The notes under the pieces are model-generated. The model was not told the origin of the DNA. It made no database searches and saw only the letters and a program-made list of their open reading frames with translations. 44,935 nucleotides of DNA from Candidatus Limisoma faecipullorum (lineage in GTDB: Bacteria > Bacteroidota > Bacteroidia > Bacteroidales > Muribaculaceae): contig JADIMC010000034.1 of assembly GCA_017694955.1 (NCBI GenBank), positions 1 to 44,935 on the forward strand, written 5' to 3'. Positions 34,612-44,345 of the stretch are shown here, piece by piece. Each line of letters opens with the position of its first letter. Positions within the stretch are counted from its first letter, which is position 1. The position numbers and the translations under genes are program-made.

Positions 34612-35724
34612 ATGATAATTGGAATTCCAAAAGAGATTAAGAACAATGAGAACCGCGTGGCAATGACCCCGGCAGGAGTACACGAACTCGTAAAACACGG
34701 ACACACTGTCCTTGTTCAGAAAACCGCAGGCGAAGGCAGCGGATTCTCCGACGAGGATTTCGCAGAAGTAGGCGCACAGATGATTCCTACAATCGAGGAA
34801 GTCTATGCGAAAGCAGAAATGATAATCAAAGTGAAGGAGCCTATCGAGCCGGAGTACAAGCTCGTGCGTAAAGACCAGTTGCTGTTCACCTATCTGCATT
34901 TCGCAAGCAGCGAGCCTTTGACAAAGGCCATGGTTGAGAGCGGAGCCGTATGTCTCGCTTACGAGACCGTACGCCGTGCCGACCGTTCGCTCCCGTTGCT
35001 CGTCCCGATGTCGGAAGTGGCAGGAAGAATGTCGATACAGGAAGGCATGTATTTCCTTGAACGTCCTCACGGAGGCAAAGGCGTGCTCCTCGGAGGAGTA
35101 CCGGGAGTTAAACCAGCCAAAGTGTTCGTGATAGGAGCCGGAGTTGTAGGTACGGCAGCAGCAATCACAGCAGCAGGAACCGGAGCCGACGTGACAATCG
35201 CCGACATCTCCCTACCGCGTCTCGCATATCTTGCCGACGTGATGCCGAAGAACGTAAAGACACTTTATTCCAATGAATACAACATCCGTCAGGAGCTTGC
35301 AGAATCCGACCTCGTAGTCGGCTCTGTGCTCATACCGGGAGCCAAGGCGCCGAAACTCGTCACCCGCGACATGCTGAAAGTGATGAAGAAAGGCTCGGTA
35401 ATGGTTGACGTGGCCATCGACCAAGGCGGATGCTTCGAAACTTCACACCCGACAACCCATCAGGATCCCGTATATGAAGTTGACGGCATCGTGCACTATG
35501 CAGTAGCCAACATACCGGGAGCGGTTGCGCGCACATCGACATTGGCACTCACCAATGCCACAATCCCTTACGCATTGCAACTTGCCGACAAAGGATGGAA
35601 ACGCGCATGCAAGGAAAGCGCCGAGCTTCGCGAAGGCTTGAACATCGTAGGCGGCAAAGTCGTATATAAGGGCGTGGCAGAAGCTTGGAACCTGCCATAC
35701 ACTCCGGTAGAAGAAGTGCTTTAA
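34612..35724 (+). CDS. ald: Alanine dehydrogenase
   Basis: Predicted 370-residue NAD enzyme that reversibly deaminates alanine to pyruvate and ammonia. Opening MIIGIPKEIKNNENRVAMTP is diagnostic. Active-site region: KVKEP near 73-77 (Lys75) and FTYLHFA with His96. The Rossmann motif VIGAGVVGTAAAITAAG lies near 175, and DQGGCFETSHPTTH closes the substrate site. Length is standard. A strong hairpin terminator follows at 35747, so the gene is separate from gapA. Confidence 0.96.
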   Translation: MIIGIPKEIKNNENRVAMTPAGVHELVKHGHTVLVQKTAGEGSGFSDEDFAEVGAQMIPTIEEVYAKAEMIIKVKEPIEPEYKLVRKDQLLFTYLHFASSEPLTKAMVESGAVCLAYETVRRADRSLPLLVPMSEVAGRMSIQEGMYFLERPHGGKGVLLGGVPGVKPAKVFVIGAGVVGTAAAITAAGTGADVTIADISLPRLAYLADVMPKNVKTLYSNEYNIRQELAESDLVVGSVLIPGAKAPKLVTRDMLKVMKKGSVMVDVAIDQGGCFETSHPTTHQDPVYEVDGIVHYAVANIPGAVARTSTLALTNATIPYALQLADKGWKRACKESAELREGLNIVGGKVVYKGVAEAWNLPYTPVEEVL

Positions 35725-35746
35725 TACGAATCATAGCATAATCATT

Positions 35747-35790
35747 ATGCGCCAGAGCAGGCAATGCAGTCCTGTTCTGGCGCATTTCAT
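35747..35790 (+). terminator. Terminator of ald
   Basis: ATGCGCCAGAGCAGG pairs with CCTGTTCTGGCGCAT (35771-35785), a 15-bp stem with one G-U pair and a 9-base loop, followed by a short T-rich stretch. Confidence 0.7.
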
Positions 35791-37046
<1,256 letters not shown>

Positions 37047-37071
37047 TCAGTCGTACAGACTTAATAACCAC

Positions 37072-37106
37072 AAAAGCGGGACGCTGGTATGCGCCCCGCT
37101 TTTTTT
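37072..37106 (+). terminator. Terminator of gapA
   Basis: AAAAGCGGG (37072-37080) pairs with CCCGCTTTT (37095-37103), with inner CGC/GCG, followed by a run of T. Confidence 0.88.
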
Positions 37107-37204
37107 ATCCCGGAAAAGCTATTTTCACCACAAAAAGCAGAAAAAAACATTAATTCCTATGTGAATTGATAAATTTTTGTTATTTTTGACGTTCCCATTT
37201 TTGC

Positions 37205-37212
37205 TAACTTTG
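37205..37212 (+). promoter_or_regulatory. -7 element of the nuclease/TonB/lipoprotein operon
   Basis: TAACTTTG, 24 bases before the ATG at 37237. Nearby TTG triplets are at 16 and 25 bases, neither ideal. Confidence 0.5.
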
Positions 37213-37236
37213 CAACAAATTAAAAAACCGCAAAAT

Positions 37237-38289
37237 ATGAGACGTATCCTATTACTGACTTTAGCCGTCATTCTCACAACTCTTGCGCTGCCAGCGCAAG
37301 GAAAAAAGTATCAGGTTTTTGGTGTGGCATTCTACAACCTTGAGAACCTGTTTGACACAATCAACAACAACGGCAGTTACGACCTTGAATTCTCTCCACA
37401 GGGCTCACGCAACTGGACAGGAAAGAAATATCGTGACAAAATCCACAATTTAGCATACGCCATAAGCAATCTGAAATCCGACATTACACCTAAAGGTCCG
37501 GCCATAATAGGCATATCGGAAGTAGAGAACAGATCAGTCGTGGAAGACTTGGTAAAAGACGAGCAGATACGCTCAATGAACTACCGGATAATCCACCACG
37601 ACTCTCCCGACCGCCGTGGCATCGATGTAGGATTCATCTACAACCCACGGTTGTTCAGTGTGTTGAATGTGACACACCACTTGCTATACCTGCCCGACAA
37701 CCCTGACTTCCGCACGCGCGACCAAACCTGTGTCACCGGATTGCTCGGAGGCGAAAAAGTCAGCATCATTGTCGGTCACTGGCCATCCCGCACGGGCGGA
37801 GAGGCATCATCCCGCCACCTGCGCATAGCCGCCGCAAAGCTTGCCAAGCACATTGCCGACTCAGTATTGAGCGTCGATCCCAATCAAGGCGTGATAATCA
37901 TGGGCGACCTCAACGACGACCCGTTCAATGAAAGCTGCGCGGAAATAATAGGGGCTGTCAAAGACCAAAAAGACGTAAAGGATGGTGGCTGGTACAACCC
38001 TTGGTGGAGTGTCCTTGACAAGGGTATCGGCTCTCTCGCCTATCGCGGACAATGGAACCTGTTCGACCAGATTCTTGTCAACTCCAACCTCGTCGGCAAG
38101 AACCGCGACACCCTGAAATATCTGAAATGCAAAGTCCACAACGACATACCCGGAATGAAAACCGAATCGGGCGACCGGCAAGGATATCCGCTGCGCACAT
38201 TCTCATCCGGAATTTATCTCAACGGATTCAGCGACCACTTCCCTACGCAGATATTCCTTGTCCGCGAGGTGAAAATGCCAAAGAAATAA
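37237..38289 (+). CDS. Secreted endonuclease/exonuclease/phosphatase (EEP) family protein
   Basis: Predicted 350 residues with a signal peptide (RRILLLTLAVILTTLALPAQ). The EEP fold motifs are in order: FYNLENLFDT, GISEVENR (metal-binding Glu), GHWPSRTGGEASSRHLR, IIMGDLNDDP (Asp and Asn) and GFSDHFPTQI (Asp-His pair). Enzymes of this fold cut DNA, RNA or phosphoesters with magnesium. With an export signal it probably works on nucleic acids or phosphoesters outside the inner membrane. It leads an operon with a TonB receptor and a DUF5689-like lipoprotein, with gaps of 35 and 37 bases. Start at 37237 since the upstream frame covers the promoter. Confidence 0.88.
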   Translation: MRRILLLTLAVILTTLALPAQGKKYQVFGVAFYNLENLFDTINNNGSYDLEFSPQGSRNWTGKKYRDKIHNLAYAISNLKSDITPKGPAIIGISEVENRSVVEDLVKDEQIRSMNYRIIHHDSPDRRGIDVGFIYNPRLFSVLNVTHHLLYLPDNPDFRTRDQTCVTGLLGGEKVSIIVGHWPSRTGGEASSRHLRIAAAKLAKHIADSVLSVDPNQGVIIMGDLNDDPFNESCAEIIGAVKDQKDVKDGGWYNPWWSVLDKGIGSLAYRGQWNLFDQILVNSNLVGKNRDTLKYLKCKVHNDIPGMKTESGDRQGYPLRTFSSGIYLNGFSDHFPTQIFLVREVKMPKK

Positions 38290-38324
38290 ACATTGAAATT
38301 TTATTAACTAACTATTGTTTTTTT

Positions 38325-41072
38325 ATGAGATTAAAACTGTTTTTACTACTGCTTGTCCTTGCGGTCGTCCCGGTGAGCGCCCAGCAAACCGGATTGCAGG
38401 GAGTTGTAGTGGATGCCGGCAACGGGCTGCCCGTCAGCGGCGCTTCAATTCTCCTTGAAGGCCAAGGAAAAAGCGTCACTGCAGGTCCAAGCGGCGACTT
38501 CCTGATTTCCGATGCGACACCGGGAACAGACAAACTCCACATTATGGCATACGGCTATGATGATTTTGTCATGGAAGTAAACATTATCATGAACGTAGTG
38601 GACGACCTCGGCGAAATAAGAATAGAGCCGGAAGAAGTGTCGTTCTTGGAAAGTGAAGACTTCTTGCTGCTCGACGAAAGCCAGATTGAAGACGAGGAAG
38701 GCAACGACCAGTCAATCGGAATGCTGACCGGAGCGAGCGACAACGTATTCTACTCAGCTGCCAATTATGACTTCAGCACCATGCGCTTCCGCATACGTGG
38801 ATACGAGCAAGAGTACTCACAGATGTACATCAACGGCGTGCATTTCACAGACGCCATACGTGGACGATTCAACTATTCCACCATCGGCGGCATGAACCAG
38901 GCGTTCAAGAACCGCACAGTGGGACTCGGACTTAGCGCCACAGGTTTCTCCTTAGGCGAAATCGGCGGAGCAAGCAACATCAACACAATGGCAAAAGACT
39001 ATGCGCCGGGATTCCGCGGAACGCTGTCATATACCAACGGAGCATACACCACACGTGGAATGATAACTTACTCCACCGGACTGCGCGACAACGGATGGGC
39101 TTTCACCTTGTCGGCCATCGGACGCTACAGCAAGGAAGGCATCACGGAAGGCACATTCTACCATTCTGCCGGACTGTTCCTCTCATTGCAGAAAGTTTTC
39201 AACAACAACCACAGTCTTGGAATAACCCTATACGGAGCACCCACACAACGCGCCACTTCTTCTGCCACATATGAAGAAGTGTACGAGCTTGCCGACTCAT
39301 ATATGTACAACCCCAACTGGGGATGGCAGGACGGCAAGAAGCGCGCCGCACGAATTGTAGAATCATTCGACCCGACAGCCATAATCAACTGGATATGGGA
39401 GCCCAAGTCGGGTACCACGCTCAACACAGGTGCTGCAATACGTTATTCAATGTATTCGTCGTCGGCTCTCAACTGGTACAATGCAGCCGACCCGCGTCCT
39501 GACTACTACCGTTACTTGCCGTCGTACTACAAGGACAATCAGGAAATGTTCGACCTATATACCGACTTGTGGCAAAACAACGAGAGTCAGCGTCAGATAG
39601 ACTGGAACAACCTTTACCGCACCAACTACCTGACAAAACTCTATTGCGACCAGAACGGACAACCATACCGCGGCTCTACCTACATTCTTGAGAACCGCCA
39701 CAGCAATCAGAAAAACGTGTTCTTCAACTCTACGCTCAACCACCGCATCAACGACTATATGACGTTGCAAGCCGGAGTGGGGTTGAATTTCACCCAAGCA
39801 ACCTACTACAAGACCATACGCGACTTGCTGGGAGGTGACTACTGGACGGATACCGACCAGTTTGCTGAACGTGACTTCCCTGACCGTCCCGACATGTTGC
39901 AGAACGACCTCAACAACCCGAACCGCAAGGTGGGAGTAGGCGATAAATTCGGCTACAACTACGACATCAACTCAATCATAGCCAATGCCTGGATTCAGAA
40001 TATGATAAACCTCGACCATTGGGACATCAACTACGGTCTGAAGGTTTCATACACACAATTCCAACGCGACGGCAAGATGCGTAACGGACGTTCTCCTCTC
40101 AATTCTTACGGAAAAGGTCTTATGCACCGTTTCGACAACGGTATGCTTAAAGCCGGTGCTACATACAAGCTCGACGGACGTAACTTCTTCATAGCAAACG
40201 TTTCATACGGCACACGCGCACCGCTTGCCGACAACGTATATATCGCACCGCGTATCAAGGACGATGTGACAAGCGAGCTCAACAGCGAGCGCATCGTTTC
40301 CGCCGACCTCAGCTATTCATTCAACTATAACCGGGTACGCGGTATGATTACCGGATTCTGGACGAATATCTACGATGCAACCGAGCGTTCGTCATTCTAT
40401 GATGACAACTTCTCGACATATACCAACTATGTGCTTTCAGGCGTGAACAAGACCTACAAAGGCGTTGAAGCCGGAATAGCCGTCAAAGTGCTTCCCGACC
40501 TAACGGTATCGTTTGCAGGTACGTTCTCGCGCTACCAGTACAAGAACCGTCCGAAAGGCACACGAAGCTTCGAGAACGGCGTTTTGCCGGATACGACACA
40601 GACAGTTTATCTGAAAAACTTCTACGTGTCAGGCACACCGCAAACCGCCCTCAATCTCGCAATCAACTACAACGCGCCTAAAATGTGGTTCTTTGAAGTA
40701 AACGCCACTTGGATGGACGACTCTTATATCGACCTCTCGCCGATTCGGCATGAGTATATGCCCGACCTTATCTCATTTGCAGGCGACAGGGAGGCTTATG
40801 AAGCCAAGGTAAGGGAAATCACCGCACAGGAGAAATTGCGCGACTGCTTCCTGCTCAACGCAAGCATAGGCAAAGTGTGGTACGTAAACCGCAAATTGTC
40901 ACTCAATTTCAATTTGAACGTAAGCAATATCCTGAACAAGAAGAATATTCAGACTGGCGGTTACCAACAAAGCCGGTTCGACTACAACAACTATGATGTC
41001 AACAAGTATCCGAGCCGCTTCTACTATACTCAAGGCATCCGCATATTTGCCAACATAGGAGTACGATTCTAA
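38325..41072 (+). CDS. TonB-dependent outer-membrane receptor with carboxypeptidase-like N-terminal domain
   Basis: Predicted 915 residues. Signal peptide (RLKLFLLLLVLAVVPVSAQ), then a carboxypeptidase-regulatory-like beta-sandwich (about 22-100: LQGVVVDAGNGLPVSGASI), a plug (about 125-240: FRIRGYEQEYSQMYINGV) and a beta-barrel ending in the outer-membrane signature IFANIGVRF. Such receptors import large ligands using TonB energy. A SusD partner is absent: the following gene is a DUF5689-like lipoprotein, so this is not a standard glycan locus. The ATG at 38325 is used; the long upstream frame overlaps the nuclease gene in another frame. Confidence 0.92.
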   Translation: MRLKLFLLLLVLAVVPVSAQQTGLQGVVVDAGNGLPVSGASILLEGQGKSVTAGPSGDFLISDATPGTDKLHIMAYGYDDFVMEVNIIMNVVDDLGEIRIEPEEVSFLESEDFLLLDESQIEDEEGNDQSIGMLTGASDNVFYSAANYDFSTMRFRIRGYEQEYSQMYINGVHFTDAIRGRFNYSTIGGMNQAFKNRTVGLGLSATGFSLGEIGGASNINTMAKDYAPGFRGTLSYTNGAYTTRGMITYSTGLRDNGWAFTLSAIGRYSKEGITEGTFYHSAGLFLSLQKVFNNNHSLGITLYGAPTQRATSSATYEEVYELADSYMYNPNWGWQDGKKRAARIVESFDPTAIINWIWEPKSGTTLNTGAAIRYSMYSSSALNWYNAADPRPDYYRYLPSYYKDNQEMFDLYTDLWQNNESQRQIDWNNLYRTNYLTKLYCDQNGQPYRGSTYILENRHSNQKNVFFNSTLNHRINDYMTLQAGVGLNFTQATYYKTIRDLLGGDYWTDTDQFAERDFPDRPDMLQNDLNNPNRKVGVGDKFGYNYDINSIIANAWIQNMINLDHWDINYGLKVSYTQFQRDGKMRNGRSPLNSYGKGLMHRFDNGMLKAGATYKLDGRNFFIANVSYGTRAPLADNVYIAPRIKDDVTSELNSERIVSADLSYSFNYNRVRGMITGFWTNIYDATERSSFYDDNFSTYTNYVLSGVNKTYKGVEAGIAVKVLPDLTVSFAGTFSRYQYKNRPKGTRSFENGVLPDTTQTVYLKNFYVSGTPQTALNLAINYNAPKMWFFEVNATWMDDSYIDLSPIRHEYMPDLISFAGDREAYEAKVREITAQEKLRDCFLLNASIGKVWYVNRKLSLNFNLNVSNILNKKNIQTGGYQQSRFDYNNYDVNKYPSRFYYTQGIRIFANIGVRF

Positions 41073-41109
41073 CAAACTTAAACAAAAGAACAATAAAAAT
41101 AAAATCGAT

Positions 41110-43254
41110 ATGAAACACGTAAAATTATATCTTACAGCGTTGCTTTTCACCGCTCTCGGAATTACAAGCTGTGACGACAATTGGGATACCCCGCCACTCG
41201 ACGGCCCAGTTGCAACCATCGAGGCAAACACCTCTATTCTTGAGCTCAAACAGGCCTACTGGATTGACGCCAACAACGGATGCGACACCATAGAGACCAA
41301 AGAAAATGGCGACCATATAATCATCAAAGGACGCGTAGTAAGCTCCGACGAATCGGGTAACATCTACAAGAATATGGTGATCGACGACGGCACGGCAGCC
41401 ATCACACTGTCAATCGACGCCAACAGCCTCTACAACACCTACCGCTACGGTCAGGAAATTGTCATCGATGCCACCGACATGTATATTGGCAACTATGCCG
41501 GATTGCAGCAATTAGGCTCTCCTGATTATGACGACTATTACGGATGGCAGATGGCACGTATGCCGCTCGAATTTTTCCAGAAGCACGCACAGCTCAACGG
41601 ATTCCCCGATCCGGCAGCTGTTGACACCCTTGTGGTTTCATCAATAAGCTCACTCCCGACAACAAAGGACGGCATCATCGAGATGCAAAGCAAATTGGTG
41701 CGTTTCGACAATGTACAGTTCGACGGAGGCGGTGAATTGCCATTTGCAGAATCCGAGACCACTGTCTCACGCACGATTTCCGACGGAACGGCTTCATTGA
41801 CCGTACGCAACAGCGGCTACGCTGATTTCTATAACAAGTTGTTGCCGGAGGGCACTGGCTCAGTTGTCGGTATTCTCGGCTATTTCAACGGCACTTGGCA
41901 ACTGACATTGCGCTCTTACGAAGACTGCATCTTCGGAGAACAGCTTCCCGGCACACAAGGCAATCCTTATACGGTCACTCAAGCAATCGAAGGGCAAGGC
42001 AACAACAGCGGATGGGTGAAAGGCTACATCGTAGGAGCAGTCGCACCCGGTATATCTTCTGTCAGCAGCAGCAACGACATCGAATGGGCAGCACCGTTCT
42101 CTTTGCCTAACACACTTGTAATTGCAGAATCAGCTGACGTAAAAGACTATACAAAATGTCTTGTAATCGACCTTCCGCAAGGCTCTGACCTCCGAACAAA
42201 AGCCAATCTTGCCGACAACGCCAACAATCTTGGTTCTGAAATATTGCTGAAAGGCACATTTGCAAATCTTTACGGAATGGCAGGTATCACGGAAAACGCC
42301 GGGACAACGGATGAATTTGAATTCACTCCTGTAGTCGTTGTTTCTTCCATCGACGAGAATTTCGACAGCTATTCTATTGCCGAAAGCGGAGATTATCTTG
42401 ACCTTTCTGCGGACAACCTTCTTGGCGAAGGCTGGTCGCTCGTCACGGTTTCCGGTTCGAAGTACTGGTCTATCCGCCGCTTCGACGAAGGGGGCGCTGA
42501 GAATAATTATATAACATGTTCTGGATTTAAAGGAACTCCGGATTTTGATTCTTGGCTGATAACTCCGGCTGTAAATGTGAATGACCTTGCGGAAAAAATG
42601 TTGAGCTTCCGTTCGGAGGTTAACGGTTATGGAAGCACAACTACTGTGGTCGAGGTTTATGCAATGACTACCAATAATCCGGAAACGGCGACTTTGACAA
42701 AGTTGAATCCTGTATTGCCTGAAGCCCCTGCTACTGGTTACAGTGCTTGGACTCAGTCAGGCAACGTTGACCTTAGCGGCTTCTCAGGCAAGATTTACAT
42801 AGGATTCCGCTATTATGCAACTTCCGACGCAAACTATGCAACGTGGTGCATCGACGACATAAAAATTGGCGTACGCGGAGAAGAGGTTGTTGAAACAGAG
42901 GGTAATGGTACGGAAGCCTCTCCGTTTACAGTGGCTGATGTGATTGCAGGAGCTACAGGCGATGATATGTGGGTCAGCGGATATATCGTAGGATTCTCAA
43001 ACGGGACAGACGCCACTGAGGATGCCGTGTTCTCTGCAGAAAACGCACGCAACAACAACGTGCTCATAGCCGACAACGCAAATGAGACAGACGTGACAAA
43101 ATGCGTTTGCGTTGCTCTCCCGACCGCAATACGTGGCGCTGTGAACCTGCTCGACAATCCTGCCAACCTCGGAAAGAAAGTATCCGTACAAGGCGATTTG
43201 GAAGCTCTTTATGGAATACCGGGTGTTAAAAACACCAGCACTTACAAATTTTGA
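41110..43254 (+). CDS. Surface lipoprotein: DUF5689-like region, two DUF6359-like OB repeats and a choice-of-anchor J-like domain
   Basis: Predicted 714 residues. Lipobox LGITSC (Cys21). Region 1 (about 35-270) is DUF5689-like (GDHIIIKGRVVSSDESGN, SLVRFDNVQF-type strands). Repeat A (about 278-400) has NPYTVTQAIEGQ and GWVKGYIVGAV. The third region (about 415-590) resembles a choice-of-anchor J jelly roll (DENFDSYS, FDSWLITPAVNV, WCIDDIKIG). Repeat B (about 597-714) again has SPFTVADVIAGA and MWVSGYIVGF, ending at NTSTYKF. The OB-type repeats suggest nucleic acid or glycan binding, fitting the nuclease and receptor upstream. Binding target is inference. Confidence 0.8.
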   Translation: MKHVKLYLTALLFTALGITSCDDNWDTPPLDGPVATIEANTSILELKQAYWIDANNGCDTIETKENGDHIIIKGRVVSSDESGNIYKNMVIDDGTAAITLSIDANSLYNTYRYGQEIVIDATDMYIGNYAGLQQLGSPDYDDYYGWQMARMPLEFFQKHAQLNGFPDPAAVDTLVVSSISSLPTTKDGIIEMQSKLVRFDNVQFDGGGELPFAESETTVSRTISDGTASLTVRNSGYADFYNKLLPEGTGSVVGILGYFNGTWQLTLRSYEDCIFGEQLPGTQGNPYTVTQAIEGQGNNSGWVKGYIVGAVAPGISSVSSSNDIEWAAPFSLPNTLVIAESADVKDYTKCLVIDLPQGSDLRTKANLADNANNLGSEILLKGTFANLYGMAGITENAGTTDEFEFTPVVVVSSIDENFDSYSIAESGDYLDLSADNLLGEGWSLVTVSGSKYWSIRRFDEGGAENNYITCSGFKGTPDFDSWLITPAVNVNDLAEKMLSFRSEVNGYGSTTTVVEVYAMTTNNPETATLTKLNPVLPEAPATGYSAWTQSGNVDLSGFSGKIYIGFRYYATSDANYATWCIDDIKIGVRGEEVVETEGNGTEASPFTVADVIAGATGDDMWVSGYIVGFSNGTDATEDAVFSAENARNNNVLIADNANETDVTKCVCVALPTAIRGAVNLLDNPANLGKKVSVQGDLEALYGIPGVKNTSTYKF

Positions 43255-43278
43255 GAAAAGAGCAGAAGAGCAAATATA

Positions 43279-43318
43279 AAAAGGGAACGGCAGCCAGATT
43301 TGGCTGCCGTTTCCTTTT
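43279..43318. terminator. Bidirectional terminator between the lipoprotein operon and alkD
   Basis: AAAGGGAACGGCAGCCA pairs with TGGCTGCCGTTTCCTTT almost perfectly around a 4-base loop; A run before and T run after allow function on both strands. Confidence 0.88.
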
Positions 43319-43330
43319 ATATTCAAGCAA

Positions 43331-44035
43331 CTATCTCGCCATATATTTCTTACGAAGAGGCTGGGGCAGGCGTTCTATTGCATAGCGCAAGGTCGTGCGC
43401 GGCATAGCAGAGGCATACTTGTCAAGAAAAGCAAACAGCACAGCCTCGTCCTTCTTGCCGATTTCACGGAGAATCCATCCGTTAGCCTTGCGCATAAGGT
43501 CGTGAGGATGTTGCAATAAATATTCCACCAGTCTTACAGCTGCATCAAATTTTCCTGCCCGCACAGGTATGAGATTCGAGACAACGGCTATCCGCTGCTC
43601 CCATAAATTGCCGCTTTCCGCAAGCCGGAATAGCACAGAGTAATCATTTGTGCGGAGGCACTCCGCTCCGACGATGTATTCTGCGCTCAAATCGACCAAA
43701 TCCCAATTGTTGATGTGTTTTGTATGGTTCAGATAGAAATCGCGAATTTGCCCCTTTTCCTCGCCCGTGCGGGCTTTTTCATAGCGGGCGACAAGAGAAA
43801 GCAATGCCGATAGCCTGTATTCATGCACATCGCTATTCAACATTTCCTCAACGACAACATAATCCGCAGCGGCGAACATACGCGCCACCTTGCGATTGTC
43901 AGGGACACTCACTCCTATGAAAACATCGCCCTCGCCGTATTCACCTTTTCCTGTTTTGAAAAATCCTGACAGAATTGCCACTTTCTCCGGTCTTGCCACT
44001 TCCTGCAACGCTCTTTTCCACGCTTCCGTATCCAT
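43331..44035 (-). CDS. AlkD-like DNA alkylation repair protein
   Basis: Predicted 234-residue all-helical HEAT-repeat protein. The family region NNWDLVDLSAEYIVGAE contains the Trp and Asp expected for the alkylated-base glycosylase site. FFKTGKGEYGEGDVFIGVSVP opens it and LMRKANGWILREIGKKD marks the last repeats. AlkD proteins remove bulky N3- and N7-alkyl purines. The length is normal. It is monocistronic, with a rubredoxin terminator just upstream and a shared terminator downstream. Confidence 0.9.
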   Translation of the reverse strand: MDTEAWKRALQEVARPEKVAILSGFFKTGKGEYGEGDVFIGVSVPDNRKVARMFAAADYVVVEEMLNSDVHEYRLSALLSLVARYEKARTGEEKGQIRDFYLNHTKHINNWDLVDLSAEYIVGAECLRTNDYSVLFRLAESGNLWEQRIAVVSNLIPVRAGKFDAAVRLVEYLLQHPHDLMRKANGWILREIGKKDEAVLFAFLDKYASAMPRTTLRYAIERLPQPLRKKYMAR

Positions 44036-44040
44036 TAATA

Positions 44041-44098
44041 AAAAAATTAAGCCGCATAAGCATATCCGACCATAGCTGACGTATACCTTATACGGCTA
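44041..44098 (-). terminator. Terminator of the rubredoxin gene
   Basis: AGCCG-ATAAG at 44050-44060 pairs with CTTAT-CGGCT at 44087-44097 with single mismatches; on the minus strand it is followed by TTAATTTTTTT. Confidence 0.65.
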
Positions 44099-44115
44099 AT
44101 ATCTATTAGCAAAAC

Positions 44116-44274
44116 CTATTCTTTCTCAAAATCGTCTTTTCCAACCCCGCACAATGGGCACACCCAATCGTCAGGAATATCTTCAAATGCTGTACCCGGC
44201 GCAATCCCGCCTTCCGGATCTCCTACTTCAGGATCATACACCCATCCGCAAACTTTACACACATACTTGTCCAT
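44116..44274 (-). CDS. Rubredoxin
   Basis: Predicted 52-residue iron-sulfur electron carrier. Two CxxC pairs, [15 protein letters not shown] and [13 protein letters not shown], coordinate one iron; [15 protein letters not shown] between them is the standard rubredoxin loop. In gut anaerobes such proteins often pass electrons to rubrerythrin or oxygen-reducing enzymes under oxidative stress; no partner gene is next to it. Stop TAG at 44118-44116. A terminator follows directly. Confidence 0.96.
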   Translation of the reverse strand: MDKYVCKVCGWVYDPEVGDPEGGIAPGTAFEDIPDDWVCPLCGVGKDDFEKE

Positions 44275-44345
44275 AATTTGTCAATCACATTTAATGGTTT
44301 ATATATGTAATAAACAACCGTTGCAGCGGATTTGTTCTACAGGAG

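Noticed and set aside
38325..43254. SusC/SusD glycan utilisation locus
   Set aside because: The lipoprotein has DUF5689/OB-like repeats and not the helical SusD fold, and no glycoside hydrolase is present.
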